In this document: one piece after another, positions 24,479-32,533 of the stretch
Layout of the letters: each line of letters begins with the position of its first letter
How positions within the stretch are numbered: the stretch's first letter is position 1
NCBI GenBank assembly: GCA_036675275.1
Contig: JAKFFG010000071.1
Coordinates: 186,001-250,000 of the forward strand
Reading direction: 5' to 3'
DNA from: Pollutimonas sp036675275
Lineage (GTDB): Bacteria; Pseudomonadota; Gammaproteobacteria; Burkholderiales; Burkholderiaceae_B
DNA: 64,000 nt
Position numbers and translations under genes: made by a program
Notes under the pieces: generated by a model
The model's database searches: none
Seen by the model: only the letters and a program-made list of their open reading frames with translations
Told to the model about the DNA's origin: nothing

Positions 24479-25900
24479 TTGAATACCCAAATTACATTTG
24501 CCTCCCTAGGGCTGGCAGAACCTCTTTTGCGTGCTGTCACCGATACCGGTTATGTGCACCCCACGCCTATCCAGGCCCAGGCCATTCCCCAAGTCATGCT
24601 GGGGGGCGACCTTCTGGCCGCTGCCCAGACCGGCACCGGCAAGACGGCAGGTTTCACGCTGCCCATCCTTCACCGTATGCTGCAAAGCGCGCCGCAAAAC
24701 CGCAAGGCCGGCCAGCCCCGCGTGCTGATCCTGACGCCCACACGAGAACTGACGGCGCAGGTCGAAGAATCCGTTCGCACTTATGGCCAGCACACCTCGA
24801 TACGTTCAATGGTCATGTTCGGCGGCGTCAATATCAATCCGCAAATCAATGCCTTGCGCAAGCCGCTGGACATTCTGGTTGCCACACCGGGTCGCCTGCT
24901 GGATCACGCACAGCAGAAGACAGTCGACTTGTCGGCCGTGGAAATTCTGGTGCTCGATGAAGCGGACCGCATGCTCGACATGGGTTTCATACGCGACATC
25001 CGCCGCATCATTGCACTGCTTCCCCGAACCCGCCAGAACCTGCTGTTCTCGGCCACGTTCTCGGATGAAATTCGCGAGCTGTCAAAAGGCGTGCTGAACA
25101 ATCCAATCGAAATTTCGGTGGCGCGCCGCAATACCGCGTCGGAGCTGGTCAAGCAGACCATGGTCATGACGGAACAGTCGCACAAGCGCGATCTGCTCAG
25201 TTATATCATCCGCGAAAGCGGCTGGCACCAAACGCTTGTATTCACCCGCACCAAGCATGGAGCAAATCGTCTTGCTGAAAAGCTGGTGAAAGACGGGCTT
25301 GCTGCCGCGGCCATCCATGGCAACAAAAGCCAGGCCGCCCGCACACGCGCATTGGCCGAGTTCAAGGACGGCAAAGTTGCCGTTCTGGTGGCCACTGACA
25401 TCGCTGCGCGCGGTATCGATATCGATCAGTTGCCGCATGTGGTCAACTTCGAGTTGCCCAATATCCCGGAAGACTACGTGCACCGTATTGGCCGCACAGG
25501 CCGTGCGGGCAGCGAGGGCTCGGCATTGTCGCTGGTCGACAAGTCCGAAATCAAATACCTGAACGCCATCGAGAAAGTCATCAAACGTTCCATCGAACGC
25601 ACGACTATCGAAGGCTGGTCGGTCGACATGGTGAAAGCCGAACCCGCGCACGTGCGGGCCGACGATGACCGTCCGCGCCGTTCGAATGCCCCCCGTAAGA
25701 ATGGTGGTAATTCAAACGCCAGGCCAGCCGGACGAGGAGGCGATTCCCGCCGCTCCTCAGGCGGCGCACGTTCCGAAGGCGGTGCAGCCCGGCCCGCGGG
25801 CACCGGCCGTCCGGCAGGCGCTTCGGCAGGTCAGGCACGCCACCGCAGCGGCCCTGCGCGCAACGGCAACGGACAGCGCCCTGCCTTGCTAAGTAAATAA
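24479..25900 (+). CDS. rhlE: DEAD-box ATP-dependent RNA helicase, RhlE type
   Basis: RNA helicase with all core motifs: Q motif (FASLGLAEPLLRAV, PTPIQ), motif I AQTGTGKT, PTRELTAQ, motif II DEAD, SAT, and motifs V/VI ARGIDIDQLP and HRIGRTGR. The C-terminal tail (about 375-473) is Arg/Gly/Asn/Ala-rich and likely disordered and RNA-binding. A TTG start is used because it directly begins the conserved N-terminus and no ATG lies near. RhlE enzymes act in ribosome assembly and cold adaptation. Confidence 0.93.
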   Translation: MNTQITFASLGLAEPLLRAVTDTGYVHPTPIQAQAIPQVMLGGDLLAAAQTGTGKTAGFTLPILHRMLQSAPQNRKAGQPRVLILTPTRELTAQVEESVRTYGQHTSIRSMVMFGGVNINPQINALRKPLDILVATPGRLLDHAQQKTVDLSAVEILVLDEADRMLDMGFIRDIRRIIALLPRTRQNLLFSATFSDEIRELSKGVLNNPIEISVARRNTASELVKQTMVMTEQSHKRDLLSYIIRESGWHQTLVFTRTKHGANRLAEKLVKDGLAAAAIHGNKSQAARTRALAEFKDGKVAVLVATDIAARGIDIDQLPHVVNFELPNIPEDYVHRIGRTGRAGSEGSALSLVDKSEIKYLNAIEKVIKRSIERTTIEGWSVDMVKAEPAHVRADDDRPRRSNAPRKNGGNSNARPAGRGGDSRRSSGGARSEGGAARPAGTGRPAGASAGQARHRSGPARNGNGQRPALLSK

Positions 25901-25942
25901 GGCGTACTATTTGAGCCTTCCGACTACGGCTGACTGATCCCG

Positions 25943-26572
25943 ATGTCCCTCAATACTTGGCTTGCACTCTTTGCCGCCTGCTGGGCGATTTCTTTTTCTC
26001 CCGGGCCGGGCGCCATTTCAGCCATGGCGTCGGGACTGAAGTACGGGTTCAAGCGCGGTTACTGGACAACGATAGGCCTCATTCTGGGCATACTCGTCCA
26101 GTTCGTGGTGGTGGCAGTCGGGCTGGGTGCCTTGCTGGCGGCATCCGAACTGGCCTTCAATGTAGTGAAATGGCTGGGCGTCGGATATTTGATCTACCTG
26201 GGATGGAAACAGTTTCGCACCGATGCCGCTCCCGTGGCCGTCGAGGCCAACGATCCCGCGCCTTTCCGGGTCCGCGACCTTGTCGTACGCGGTTGCCTGA
26301 TCAACATCACCAACCCCAAGGGAACCGTCTTTCTGCTGGCGGTGGTGCCCCAGTTTCTGGACTTGTCCGAACCCCTGGCTCTCCAGTATGTTGTAATAGC
26401 CGCCACCTTGTGCTTTACCGACCTGGTCGCCATGGGCTGCTACACCACGCTGGCTGCGCGCGTGTTGAAGCTGCTTCGCAGCCCGCGGCACATACGCTGG
26501 CTCAATCGCACCTTCGGCGCGCTGTTCATACTGGCCGGTACGGTTCTGGCCTCGTTCAGTCATCATAAATAA
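25943..26572 (+). CDS. LysE/RhtB-family amino-acid exporter
   Basis: 209-aa inner-membrane protein with about six helices and the family N-terminus (FSPGPGAISAMASGLKYGFKRG) plus NITNPKGTVFLLAVVPQF. The family exports amino acids or homoserine lactone-like compounds; the substrate is unknown. Second copy of the family in the window is at 49673. Confidence 0.9.
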   Translation: MSLNTWLALFAACWAISFSPGPGAISAMASGLKYGFKRGYWTTIGLILGILVQFVVVAVGLGALLAASELAFNVVKWLGVGYLIYLGWKQFRTDAAPVAVEANDPAPFRVRDLVVRGCLINITNPKGTVFLLAVVPQFLDLSEPLALQYVVIAATLCFTDLVAMGCYTTLAARVLKLLRSPRHIRWLNRTFGALFILAGTVLASFSHHK

Positions 26573-26638
26573 CCCTTGTGTTGCACGAAGGGCGGCCGAT
26601 CATCAGCCCCCTTTGGCGACACACGCTAAAATCAGACC

Positions 26639-28246
26639 ATGAGCATTACCCAAGAAGTCGCGCGGCGACGCACATTTGCGATTATTTCCCACCCCGATGC
26701 AGGCAAAACCACGCTAACGGAAAAGCTGCTGCTGTTTGCAGGCGCGATTCAGATTGCCGGCAGCGTCAAGGCACGTAAAGCCAGTCGCCATGCGTCCTCC
26801 GACTGGATGGAAATCGAAAAGCAACGCGGCATTTCGGTGGCCTCGTCGGTCATGCAAATGGAATATCGCGATTGCGTGATCAACCTGCTTGACACGCCGG
26901 GCCACCAGGACTTCTCCGAAGACACCTATCGTGTGCTCACGGCCGTCGATGCGGCGCTTATGGTCATCGACGCGGCCAACGGCGTCGAGCCGCAGACCCT
27001 GCGGCTTTTACAGGTCTGCCGGGCCCGTAATACGCCCATCATCACCTTCATCAACAAACTCGACCGCGAGGTCCAGGAACCGCTCAACCTGCTTTCCGAG
27101 ATTGAATCGCACCTGGGCATGGATGCCGTGCCTTTCTCCTGGCCGGTGGGCATGGGCAGGTCGTTTGGCGGCGTGTTCGACATCCGCCGCAACCGAATGC
27201 GCGTGTTTCGCGCGGGCCAGGAACGCCGCGGCGACAGCGACGATTTGATAGAAGGCCTGGACAATCCGGCGATCGCGGCACGGTTCGGCGATGCCTTCGT
27301 CAAGGCCAATGAGGAAATCGAACTCATCAATGCAGCCTCGCCGACCTTTGATGCCGACGCTTTTCTGGCCGGCAAGCAGACGCCTGTTTTCTTTGGCTCC
27401 GCCATCAACAATTTTGGCGTGCAGGAAGTGCTGGATGCCCTGGTGGAGTTTGCTCCCAAGCCCGGTCCACGAACCGCATTGCAGCGCGAAGTGCAGCCCG
27501 ATGAACCCAAATTCAGTGGCGTGGTATTCAAGGTGCAGGCCAATATGGATCCGGCGCACCGGGACCGCGTCGCATTCATACGCGTCAGTTCGGGCCGGTT
27601 CGAGCGCGGCATGCGCTTGAAAATTTCCCGCACGGGCAAGGAAATGCGCCCAAACAATGTGGTGTCCTTTCTTTCACAAAGGCGGGAGCTGCTGGACGAA
27701 GCCTACGCGGGCGATGTCATCGGCATTCCCAACCATGGCGTGTTGCACCTGGGCGATGTACTGACCGAAGGCGAAAACCTTCAGTTCACCGGCCTGCCCT
27801 TTTTCGCGCCCGAACTCTTTCAGGCAGTGGAGGTCAAAGATCCATTGCGCATCAAACAGTTGCGCGTTGGCTTGACGCAGTTGGGCGAGGAAGGGGCCAT
27901 TCAGGTATTCCGTCCTGAAGCCGCGGGTGGCGCGCTCCTGCTCGGTGCGATCGGCCAATTGCAGTTCGAAGTCGTGGCCCACAGGCTCAAGACCGAGTAC
28001 GGAGTCGAAGCGCGCCTGATGCCATCGCGTTACAACATGGCACGTTGGATTACAGCCTCCGACCCCAAAGTCTTGCGAAAATTCATGGACGCCAATGCCG
28101 CGAACATCGCATACGATGTGGTCGATGCAGTGGCGTTTTTAGCGAGTTCGCCAGCACAGCTGCGCGTTGCGCAAGAGCTCTATCCCGGGGTTGAATTCCA
28201 CGCCATGCGTGAACACGGTGGCCAGGTTTTTGGGCAAAATGCATAA
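26639..28246 (+). CDS. prfC: Peptide chain release factor 3
   Basis: GTPase that recycles RF1/RF2 from the ribosome after termination. G1 is HPDAGKTT, G2 lies in QRGISVASSV, G3 is DTPGHQD and G4 is NKLD. Domains 2 and 3 follow from about residue 290. Length 535 aa matches E. coli RF3 (529). It is monocistronic and followed by a hairpin. Confidence 0.97.
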   Translation: MSITQEVARRRTFAIISHPDAGKTTLTEKLLLFAGAIQIAGSVKARKASRHASSDWMEIEKQRGISVASSVMQMEYRDCVINLLDTPGHQDFSEDTYRVLTAVDAALMVIDAANGVEPQTLRLLQVCRARNTPIITFINKLDREVQEPLNLLSEIESHLGMDAVPFSWPVGMGRSFGGVFDIRRNRMRVFRAGQERRGDSDDLIEGLDNPAIAARFGDAFVKANEEIELINAASPTFDADAFLAGKQTPVFFGSAINNFGVQEVLDALVEFAPKPGPRTALQREVQPDEPKFSGVVFKVQANMDPAHRDRVAFIRVSSGRFERGMRLKISRTGKEMRPNNVVSFLSQRRELLDEAYAGDVIGIPNHGVLHLGDVLTEGENLQFTGLPFFAPELFQAVEVKDPLRIKQLRVGLTQLGEEGAIQVFRPEAAGGALLLGAIGQLQFEVVAHRLKTEYGVEARLMPSRYNMARWITASDPKVLRKFMDANAANIAYDVVDAVAFLASSPAQLRVAQELYPGVEFHAMREHGGQVFGQNA

Positions 28247-28247
28247 A

Positions 28248-28272
28248 CGGCCGATCGGCCGCCTGCTTTTTT
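28248..28272 (+). terminator. Probable terminator after prfC
   Basis: The palindrome CGGCCGATCGGCCG (28248-28261) immediately follows the stop and is succeeded by CCTGC and six T residues. Confidence 0.6.
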
Positions 28273-28324
28273 ACCAAGGGTCCAGCTTATATACTGGGCT
28301 CTCTTTCCCAGACAGAGGGTGATA

Positions 28325-28972
28325 ATGTCCTGGCGTTTTATATTTGCAATTCTAGTAGTCGCCGCTGGCGCTTCCGCCTGGGGCGGCTTGCGGCTGGGCG
28401 ACTGGCTTGTAGCACATGGGCCCATCGCGCCACCGGTCATCGAAGACCCGACCGCGGTGCTATCGACCCCGGTGCTTGATGCCAATGGTCTGCCTTTCCT
28501 GGCACAGCCGCCACAACCGCTGGTTAACGGCCAACAGGGCGTGCCTACCCCGCCTGACCAGATTGCCTGGGAAATTCCCGAACAATCGCTGAATGAAACA
28601 CAGGCCACGGCAGCCATCGAGCTGGCCACGACCACCATTACCATGGACCAGGCAATGCAAATTGCCGAGGCAGGCGCTGGTCAGTCGTTTCATGGAATCG
28701 CCGATGTCGGCGAACTTGGCCTTGGAGCAGGCAGGCCGAATCAGCCCTTGCAACCTGTAGAGGTCGCTCCGCCCCCTCCGCCACCGCCGGTTGTTGCAGC
28801 GCCCTCGGGCGGCAATCAGGCCTGGCAGGCCAGCCTGCGCCAGGACCTGCAGGCATGCAGCGCTCAGAGCTTCTTCGATCGGCCCAGCTGCGCATGGACG
28901 GCCCGCAACAAATATTGCGAGCCCAACAACGCCTGGGGCCGCACACCCGACTGTCCGGCTAAAAGCTTCTAG
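28325..28972 (+). CDS. Hypothetical exported proline-rich protein
   Basis: 215 aa from the ATG at 28325, which has GAGGG 5 nt upstream (a GTG at 28319 is also in frame). A hydrophobic N-terminus (about 3-22) may be a signal peptide or anchor. The middle is Pro/Gln/Ala-rich with a run of eight prolines in PPPPPPP context near residue 150. The C-terminal 45 residues contain four cysteines (CSAQ, SCAW, YCEP, DCPA) that may form two disulfides in the periplasm. Not recognised. Confidence 0.75.
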   Translation: MSWRFIFAILVVAAGASAWGGLRLGDWLVAHGPIAPPVIEDPTAVLSTPVLDANGLPFLAQPPQPLVNGQQGVPTPPDQIAWEIPEQSLNETQATAAIELATTTITMDQAMQIAEAGAGQSFHGIADVGELGLGAGRPNQPLQPVEVAPPPPPPPVVAAPSGGNQAWQASLRQDLQACSAQSFFDRPSCAWTARNKYCEPNNAWGRTPDCPAKSF

Positions 28973-28980
28973 GGCAACGC

Positions 28981-29460
28981 CTAGTCGCTCAACTCGCCCA
29001 TCTGGGACTGCAGATAGTTTTGCAGTCCCACTCTTTCGACAAGCTCCATCTGCGTTTCCAGCCAGTCGATGTGTTCTTCGGTGTCGTTCAAGATATCCTG
29101 GAACAAGTCCCGGCTAACGTAGTCCCGCACGCTTTCGCAATACGCCATCGCTTCCTTTACCGTTTCCTGGGCTCCACTTTCCAGCCGGTGATCACAGGAA
29201 AGGACCTCGGGCACATTCTCGCCTATCAGCAGCTTGTGCAGGTCTTGCAGATTAGGTAAACCATCCAACATGAAAATGCGTTCGATCAAACGATCGGCAT
29301 GCTTCATTTCGCCTATCGACTCGTCGTACTCGTGCTTGCCCAGCTTGTTGAGGCCCCAATGGTTGAGCATGCGGGCATGCAGAAAATATTGATTGATTGC
29401 GGTAAGTTCGTTTTTAAGTTGCGCATTCAGATACTGAATAACGGTTTTATCGCCTTTCAT
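28981..29460 (-). CDS. bfr: Bacterioferritin
   Basis: Haem-containing iron-storage ferritin, 159 aa from ATG 29460, with AGGAG 7 nt upstream. The frame extends upstream but without conserved sequence. Ferroxidase-centre residues are recognisable in NELTAINQYFLHARM (Glu18), the ERIFMLDG region that also supplies the haem-ligating Met52, and DTEEHIDWLETQ. Convergent with the preceding hypothetical gene (8-bp gap). Confidence 0.95.
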   Translation of the reverse strand: MKGDKTVIQYLNAQLKNELTAINQYFLHARMLNHWGLNKLGKHEYDESIGEMKHADRLIERIFMLDGLPNLQDLHKLLIGENVPEVLSCDHRLESGAQETVKEAMAYCESVRDYVSRDLFQDILNDTEEHIDWLETQMELVERVGLQNYLQSQMGELSD

Positions 29461-29817
29461 GGCCATACTCCTGAGCAAAGGTGAGGATCGATAACAGCAT
29501 CGAGAGCTCACGACGGCGTAATGCAATACGCGGTCGCGGCCAGTTCCGGCTATAAGGCTAACACGGAGATGCCTGCTTTCAATGGAAGGAGATAGGTCGA
29601 ATGACCAGGCAGGAAGCGCCCGCAGCCGTATGCCTGAGAATGGGAATGAATAGACTTATTGATGCTGTTTATGAGTGCCCATGCGCAAGAACCAGGCTTT
29701 GCGCGGCTGCACCGCGACGGCAGCAAAAAACTAGCGGCTAATCTGTGTTGAAATGAGCCGGATCAGCCAAGCAACGCCGCAGCCGCACGTACTTCAGAGA
29801 AATTGCAACCGAAAATT
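29461..29817. other. Intergenic stretch with no supported gene
   Basis: 357 bp upstream of bfr. It should contain the bfr promoter on the minus strand, and I cannot assign -35/-10 boxes with confidence. Only short chance frames cross it, and I see no repeat or RNA gene. Confidence 0.5.
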
Positions 29818-30135
29818 TCAAGCCCGGCGAACGGCGACGGCAACCATAGCAATAGGAGCCGAAGCCACGGGATCATTGGCGGCATTGGCCACCAATGTAC
29901 CGGCTTCCTGTGCAACGGAGGCCTGACCGGCGTAACGCCCGCCTGGCAGGTATTCCTGCGCGGTGTCAGCGCAGCAGCCGCAACATGTCGCAACCCCAAG
30001 TTGACCCTGCAGGTCGCCCATGGTGGAAGCCCCGTCCGCTACAGCGGCCTGTACTTGACGCTCGGTGATGGCGTTACAGATGCAAATGAACATGAGAACA
30101 ATTATTATCCAGGCGCCGATAAAAATCAATCTCAT
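29818..30135 (-). CDS. Possible small membrane protein with a cysteine cluster
   Basis: 105-residue frame beginning with a strong hydrophobic helix (about 3-21, RLIFIGAWIIIVLMFICIC). It is followed by a polar Ala-rich part with the cluster CCGCC near residue 52. The codon third positions look coding-like, but no ribosome-binding site is obvious and no family is recognised. It lies downstream of rpoN on the same strand with a 100-bp gap. Treat as tentative. Confidence 0.4.
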   Translation of the reverse strand: MRLIFIGAWIIIVLMFICICNAITERQVQAAVADGASTMGDLQGQLGVATCCGCCADTAQEYLPGGRYAGQASVAQEAGTLVANAANDPVASAPIAMVAVAVRRA

Positions 30136-30235
30136 TTAACAAATAATTACGCCATGAGCGTTGAACGGAGCGGCTGTCGCGATGGCGCGGACCGTTCCCG
30201 GCCGTGGCTTGAGCAGCCTTTGCGCGCAGTGCGAC

Positions 30236-31657
30236 TCAGCTCTTGCCAGAGGGAGTTTCGAGCGCCGCGCGCGCCTTGCGCAATATGGCGGGTTCGATGC
30301 CGGCTGCCTCGCGGTACTTGGCAACTGTACGTCGCGCGATTACCACACCGTGTTCGGCCAGACGCAGTGCGATCTGACTGTCGGATAGCGGTTTCTTGCT
30401 GGGCTCTTCGGCCACGAGCTTGCTGATCAGCGAACGTACTGCCGTGGCCGACGTCGAGTCGCCGTCATCGGTGAGCAGCGCACCGCCAAAGAAACGCTTG
30501 AGCTCGATAACTCCCCATGGGCTCTGCAGGTACTTCTGGCGCGTGGCGCGGGATACGGTTGATTCGTGCAACTCCAGTTCTTGCGCTATATCGCGCAGCA
30601 GCAAGGGACGCATGGCGCCCAGGCCCTGTTCAAAGTATTCCTGTTGCCGATCGACGATGGCTTGCGTAACGCGCAATATCGTGACAAACCTCTGGTTCAT
30701 GCTCTTGATGAACCCATGCGCCTGCTGGAGCTGGCCCTGCATGGCGGGCGCGGCGGCCGCCTGGTCCAGCAGGCTTTCGTATACCGAGTTGATACGCAGC
30801 TTGGGTACGACGGCCGGATTCAAACTGGCCTGCCAACGGTGTTTTACCTTGCGCACGATCACGTCAGGCGTAACGTAATCAGCCAAGGACACCGCCCAGT
30901 TGCGCGCGGGACGAGGCTCGAGCTGCAGCAGCAAGGCGTGCGCGGCGCGCAACGTAGTCTGGTCGCACGCCAGCGCATCGCGCAGCCGTGCCAGGTTGCC
31001 GGACGCCAGCACGGCCAGATGGTTGCGGGCAATGTCCGTGGCGCAGGAAATGATCTCCGGCGCAACCGGTGTACCGCCCGTTGGCCGCAAATGCTTGAGC
31101 TGCAGGCAAAGGCAGTCGGACAGCGACAAGGCTCCGACGCCTGGCGGATCGAAGGACTGCAACAGTCGCAAGGCGGCGCGCAGTTCATCGATGTCGACGG
31201 CCAGTTCCCCAGGCAAATATTCCAGAATATCTTCCAGCGGGGTAGGCAGATAGCCGTTGGCGTCGAGTTCATCGATAAGCAGGGAAACCAGCGCACAGTC
31301 GCGCGGCTGAGCACGCGTCATGTGCAATTGCTGAAGAAGATGATCCTGCAGGGTCTCGGCCAGCGCCGTCTCCGGACGCATGGGATCGTCGTCAGCATTA
31401 TTATTGCTGGCCCGATTCGATAAACCCAACACCGTCCAGCGCTCTTCCTGGGCTTGGCTATCGTCGGCTACCGTATCGGCGGCAACGGTGTCATACTCCT
31501 CTTCATGCTCCAGCATGGGGTTTTCAAGCAAAGCTTCCGCCAGCTCCAGTTCCAGTTCCTGTGCCGACAACTGCAGGAATCGTATTGACTGCTGCAACTG
31601 AGGAGTCAATGCCAATTGCTGATGCTGACGAAGTTCTAATGACTGGCGCGATTGCAT
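30236..31657 (-). CDS. rpoN: RNA polymerase sigma-54 factor
   Basis: Alternative sigma factor for enhancer-dependent promoters. The Gln/Leu-rich region I is at the N-terminus (QHQQLALTPQLQQSIRFLQ), an acidic region II follows, then the core-binding and DNA-binding domains. The RPN box ARRTVAKYRE is near the C-terminus. 473 aa from ATG 31657 matches the family; the longer frame starting at 31705 adds an unlikely hydrophobic leader. There is no clear Shine-Dalgarno. In many proteobacteria hpf and pts genes follow rpoN; here they do not. Confidence 0.95.
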   Translation of the reverse strand: MQSRQSLELRQHQQLALTPQLQQSIRFLQLSAQELELELAEALLENPMLEHEEEYDTVAADTVADDSQAQEERWTVLGLSNRASNNNADDDPMRPETALAETLQDHLLQQLHMTRAQPRDCALVSLLIDELDANGYLPTPLEDILEYLPGELAVDIDELRAALRLLQSFDPPGVGALSLSDCLCLQLKHLRPTGGTPVAPEIISCATDIARNHLAVLASGNLARLRDALACDQTTLRAAHALLLQLEPRPARNWAVSLADYVTPDVIVRKVKHRWQASLNPAVVPKLRINSVYESLLDQAAAAPAMQGQLQQAHGFIKSMNQRFVTILRVTQAIVDRQQEYFEQGLGAMRPLLLRDIAQELELHESTVSRATRQKYLQSPWGVIELKRFFGGALLTDDGDSTSATAVRSLISKLVAEEPSKKPLSDSQIALRLAEHGVVIARRTVAKYREAAGIEPAILRKARAALETPSGKS

Positions 31658-31672
31658 TTTAAAATAAGTTAT

Positions 31673-32239
31673 ATGAAAACAAATACTCAACAGCCCACCC
31701 GCCAAGACGCAGCCTTGTTGCGCAACACTCTGCTCAAGCTTACGGCCGCGCAGAAAGCACTGTGCGTGGCGGTCGTCGTCCTGGTAGCCCTGATTTGGTA
31801 CAACCTGCTCAACCGGCTGGTCGCATTCGGTCGAGACATTGATTATGGCGGTTTACACGCGCTAGGTGTCCAGACTATTGCACTGCTGAAACAATACAAC
31901 CCATTTTTCTGGTGGGCTGTAGTGGCGTTGTGCACACTTATTATTGCCTATTTCCTGTATGGATTCGTACAAAGCACCCAGCGACGCGTGCGCATGAAGC
32001 AAGTCAGCGAAGAAACGGTGGCTATGCTGGCTCAGCAACTGTCCGAGCCTGCCCTCGAGGTCCTGCGCTGGGTCTGGGCCGACCGGCGCAATCCCATTAC
32101 CGTGGGCGATCTGCAACAAACGGCGCGGGAAATCAATTACGGCAGGGCTGCCAAAATCACCCTGGTACGCAGCCATGCGGCCCTGATCGCTCCCCCCTCG
32201 ACCGCGCCGCTTCCGGAAAAAACCTTGCCAGACGCCTGA
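31673..32239 (+). CDS. Hypothetical two-span membrane protein
   Basis: 188 aa from ATG 31673 (an in-frame TTG at 31652 would overlap the rpoN start). Transmembrane helices are at about 30-50 and 79-99. A soluble C-terminal part (about 105-188) with QVSEETVAMLAQQL and EPALEVLRWVWADRRNPITV looks helical, possibly a small winged-helix-like fold. It is divergent from rpoN with a 15-bp gap. Not recognised. Confidence 0.7.
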   Translation: MKTNTQQPTRQDAALLRNTLLKLTAAQKALCVAVVVLVALIWYNLLNRLVAFGRDIDYGGLHALGVQTIALLKQYNPFFWWAVVALCTLIIAYFLYGFVQSTQRRVRMKQVSEETVAMLAQQLSEPALEVLRWVWADRRNPITVGDLQQTAREINYGRAAKITLVRSHAALIAPPSTAPLPEKTLPDA

Positions 32240-32260
32240 TAATATGGTTGACTATGGGCT

Positions 32261-32404
32261 ATGAGATCCGAACACGCTACTCCCCATAACGTCCGTGCCT
32301 GCAGCGCCGCTGCCGGCCGGATGTTACGTGTTCAGCGCGCCCAGCCGCGTCTTCCCTCCTCCCTAGCCCTATCGCTGCTACTACCGATCGGTTGCCGGAC
32401 CTAG
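32261..32404 (+). CDS. Putative leucine leader peptide (leuL-like) upstream of leuA
   Basis: A 47-codon frame (or 27 codons if it starts at the in-frame ATG at 32321) ends in TAG at 32402-32404. Near its end, codons 32363-32383 read Leu-Ala-Leu-Ser-Leu-Leu-Leu, and four of the five leucines use CTA, which looks rare in this GC-rich window. A stem (32390-32427) starts just after these codons. Placement 130 bp ahead of leuA with no other gene between is the classic layout of ribosome-mediated attenuation. No strong Shine-Dalgarno is visible. Confidence 0.6.
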   Translation: MRSEHATPHNVRACSAAAGRMLRVQRAQPRLPSSLALSLLLPIGCRT

Positions 32405-32427
32405 CGTCTCGTGGCAGTTCGGCAGCC
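32390..32427 (+). promoter_or_regulatory. Stem-loop following the Leu codons in the leuA leader
   Basis: GGTTGCCGGA (32390-32399) pairs with TTCGGCAGCC (32418-32427), giving 10 bp with two G-T wobbles and an 18-nt loop. A ribosome stalled on the CTA codons would cover its 5' arm. A T-run at 32462-32467 lies downstream, but I found no convincing terminator stem directly before it. A further hairpin in the early leader (32289-32328) is possible. Confidence 0.5.
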
Positions 32428-32533
32428 TGTTCCAGCCACATCTTCCGATCCAGATTCACTGTTTTTTGAGCTCTGTTTCTCGGTGCTCCGGTGAACGCGC
32501 CAGCAACCAGTCAAATCAGCCCATAGGTGTCCC

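Noticed and set aside
29803..30426. 207-codon plus-strand frame after bfr
   Set aside because: It runs antisense through the end of rpoN and has irregular, Arg/Cys-rich composition without domain features.
32462..32467. Standard attenuator terminator before leuA
   Set aside because: There are six T residues, but I could not build a stable stem immediately upstream, so I report only the leader and the stem at 32390-32427.
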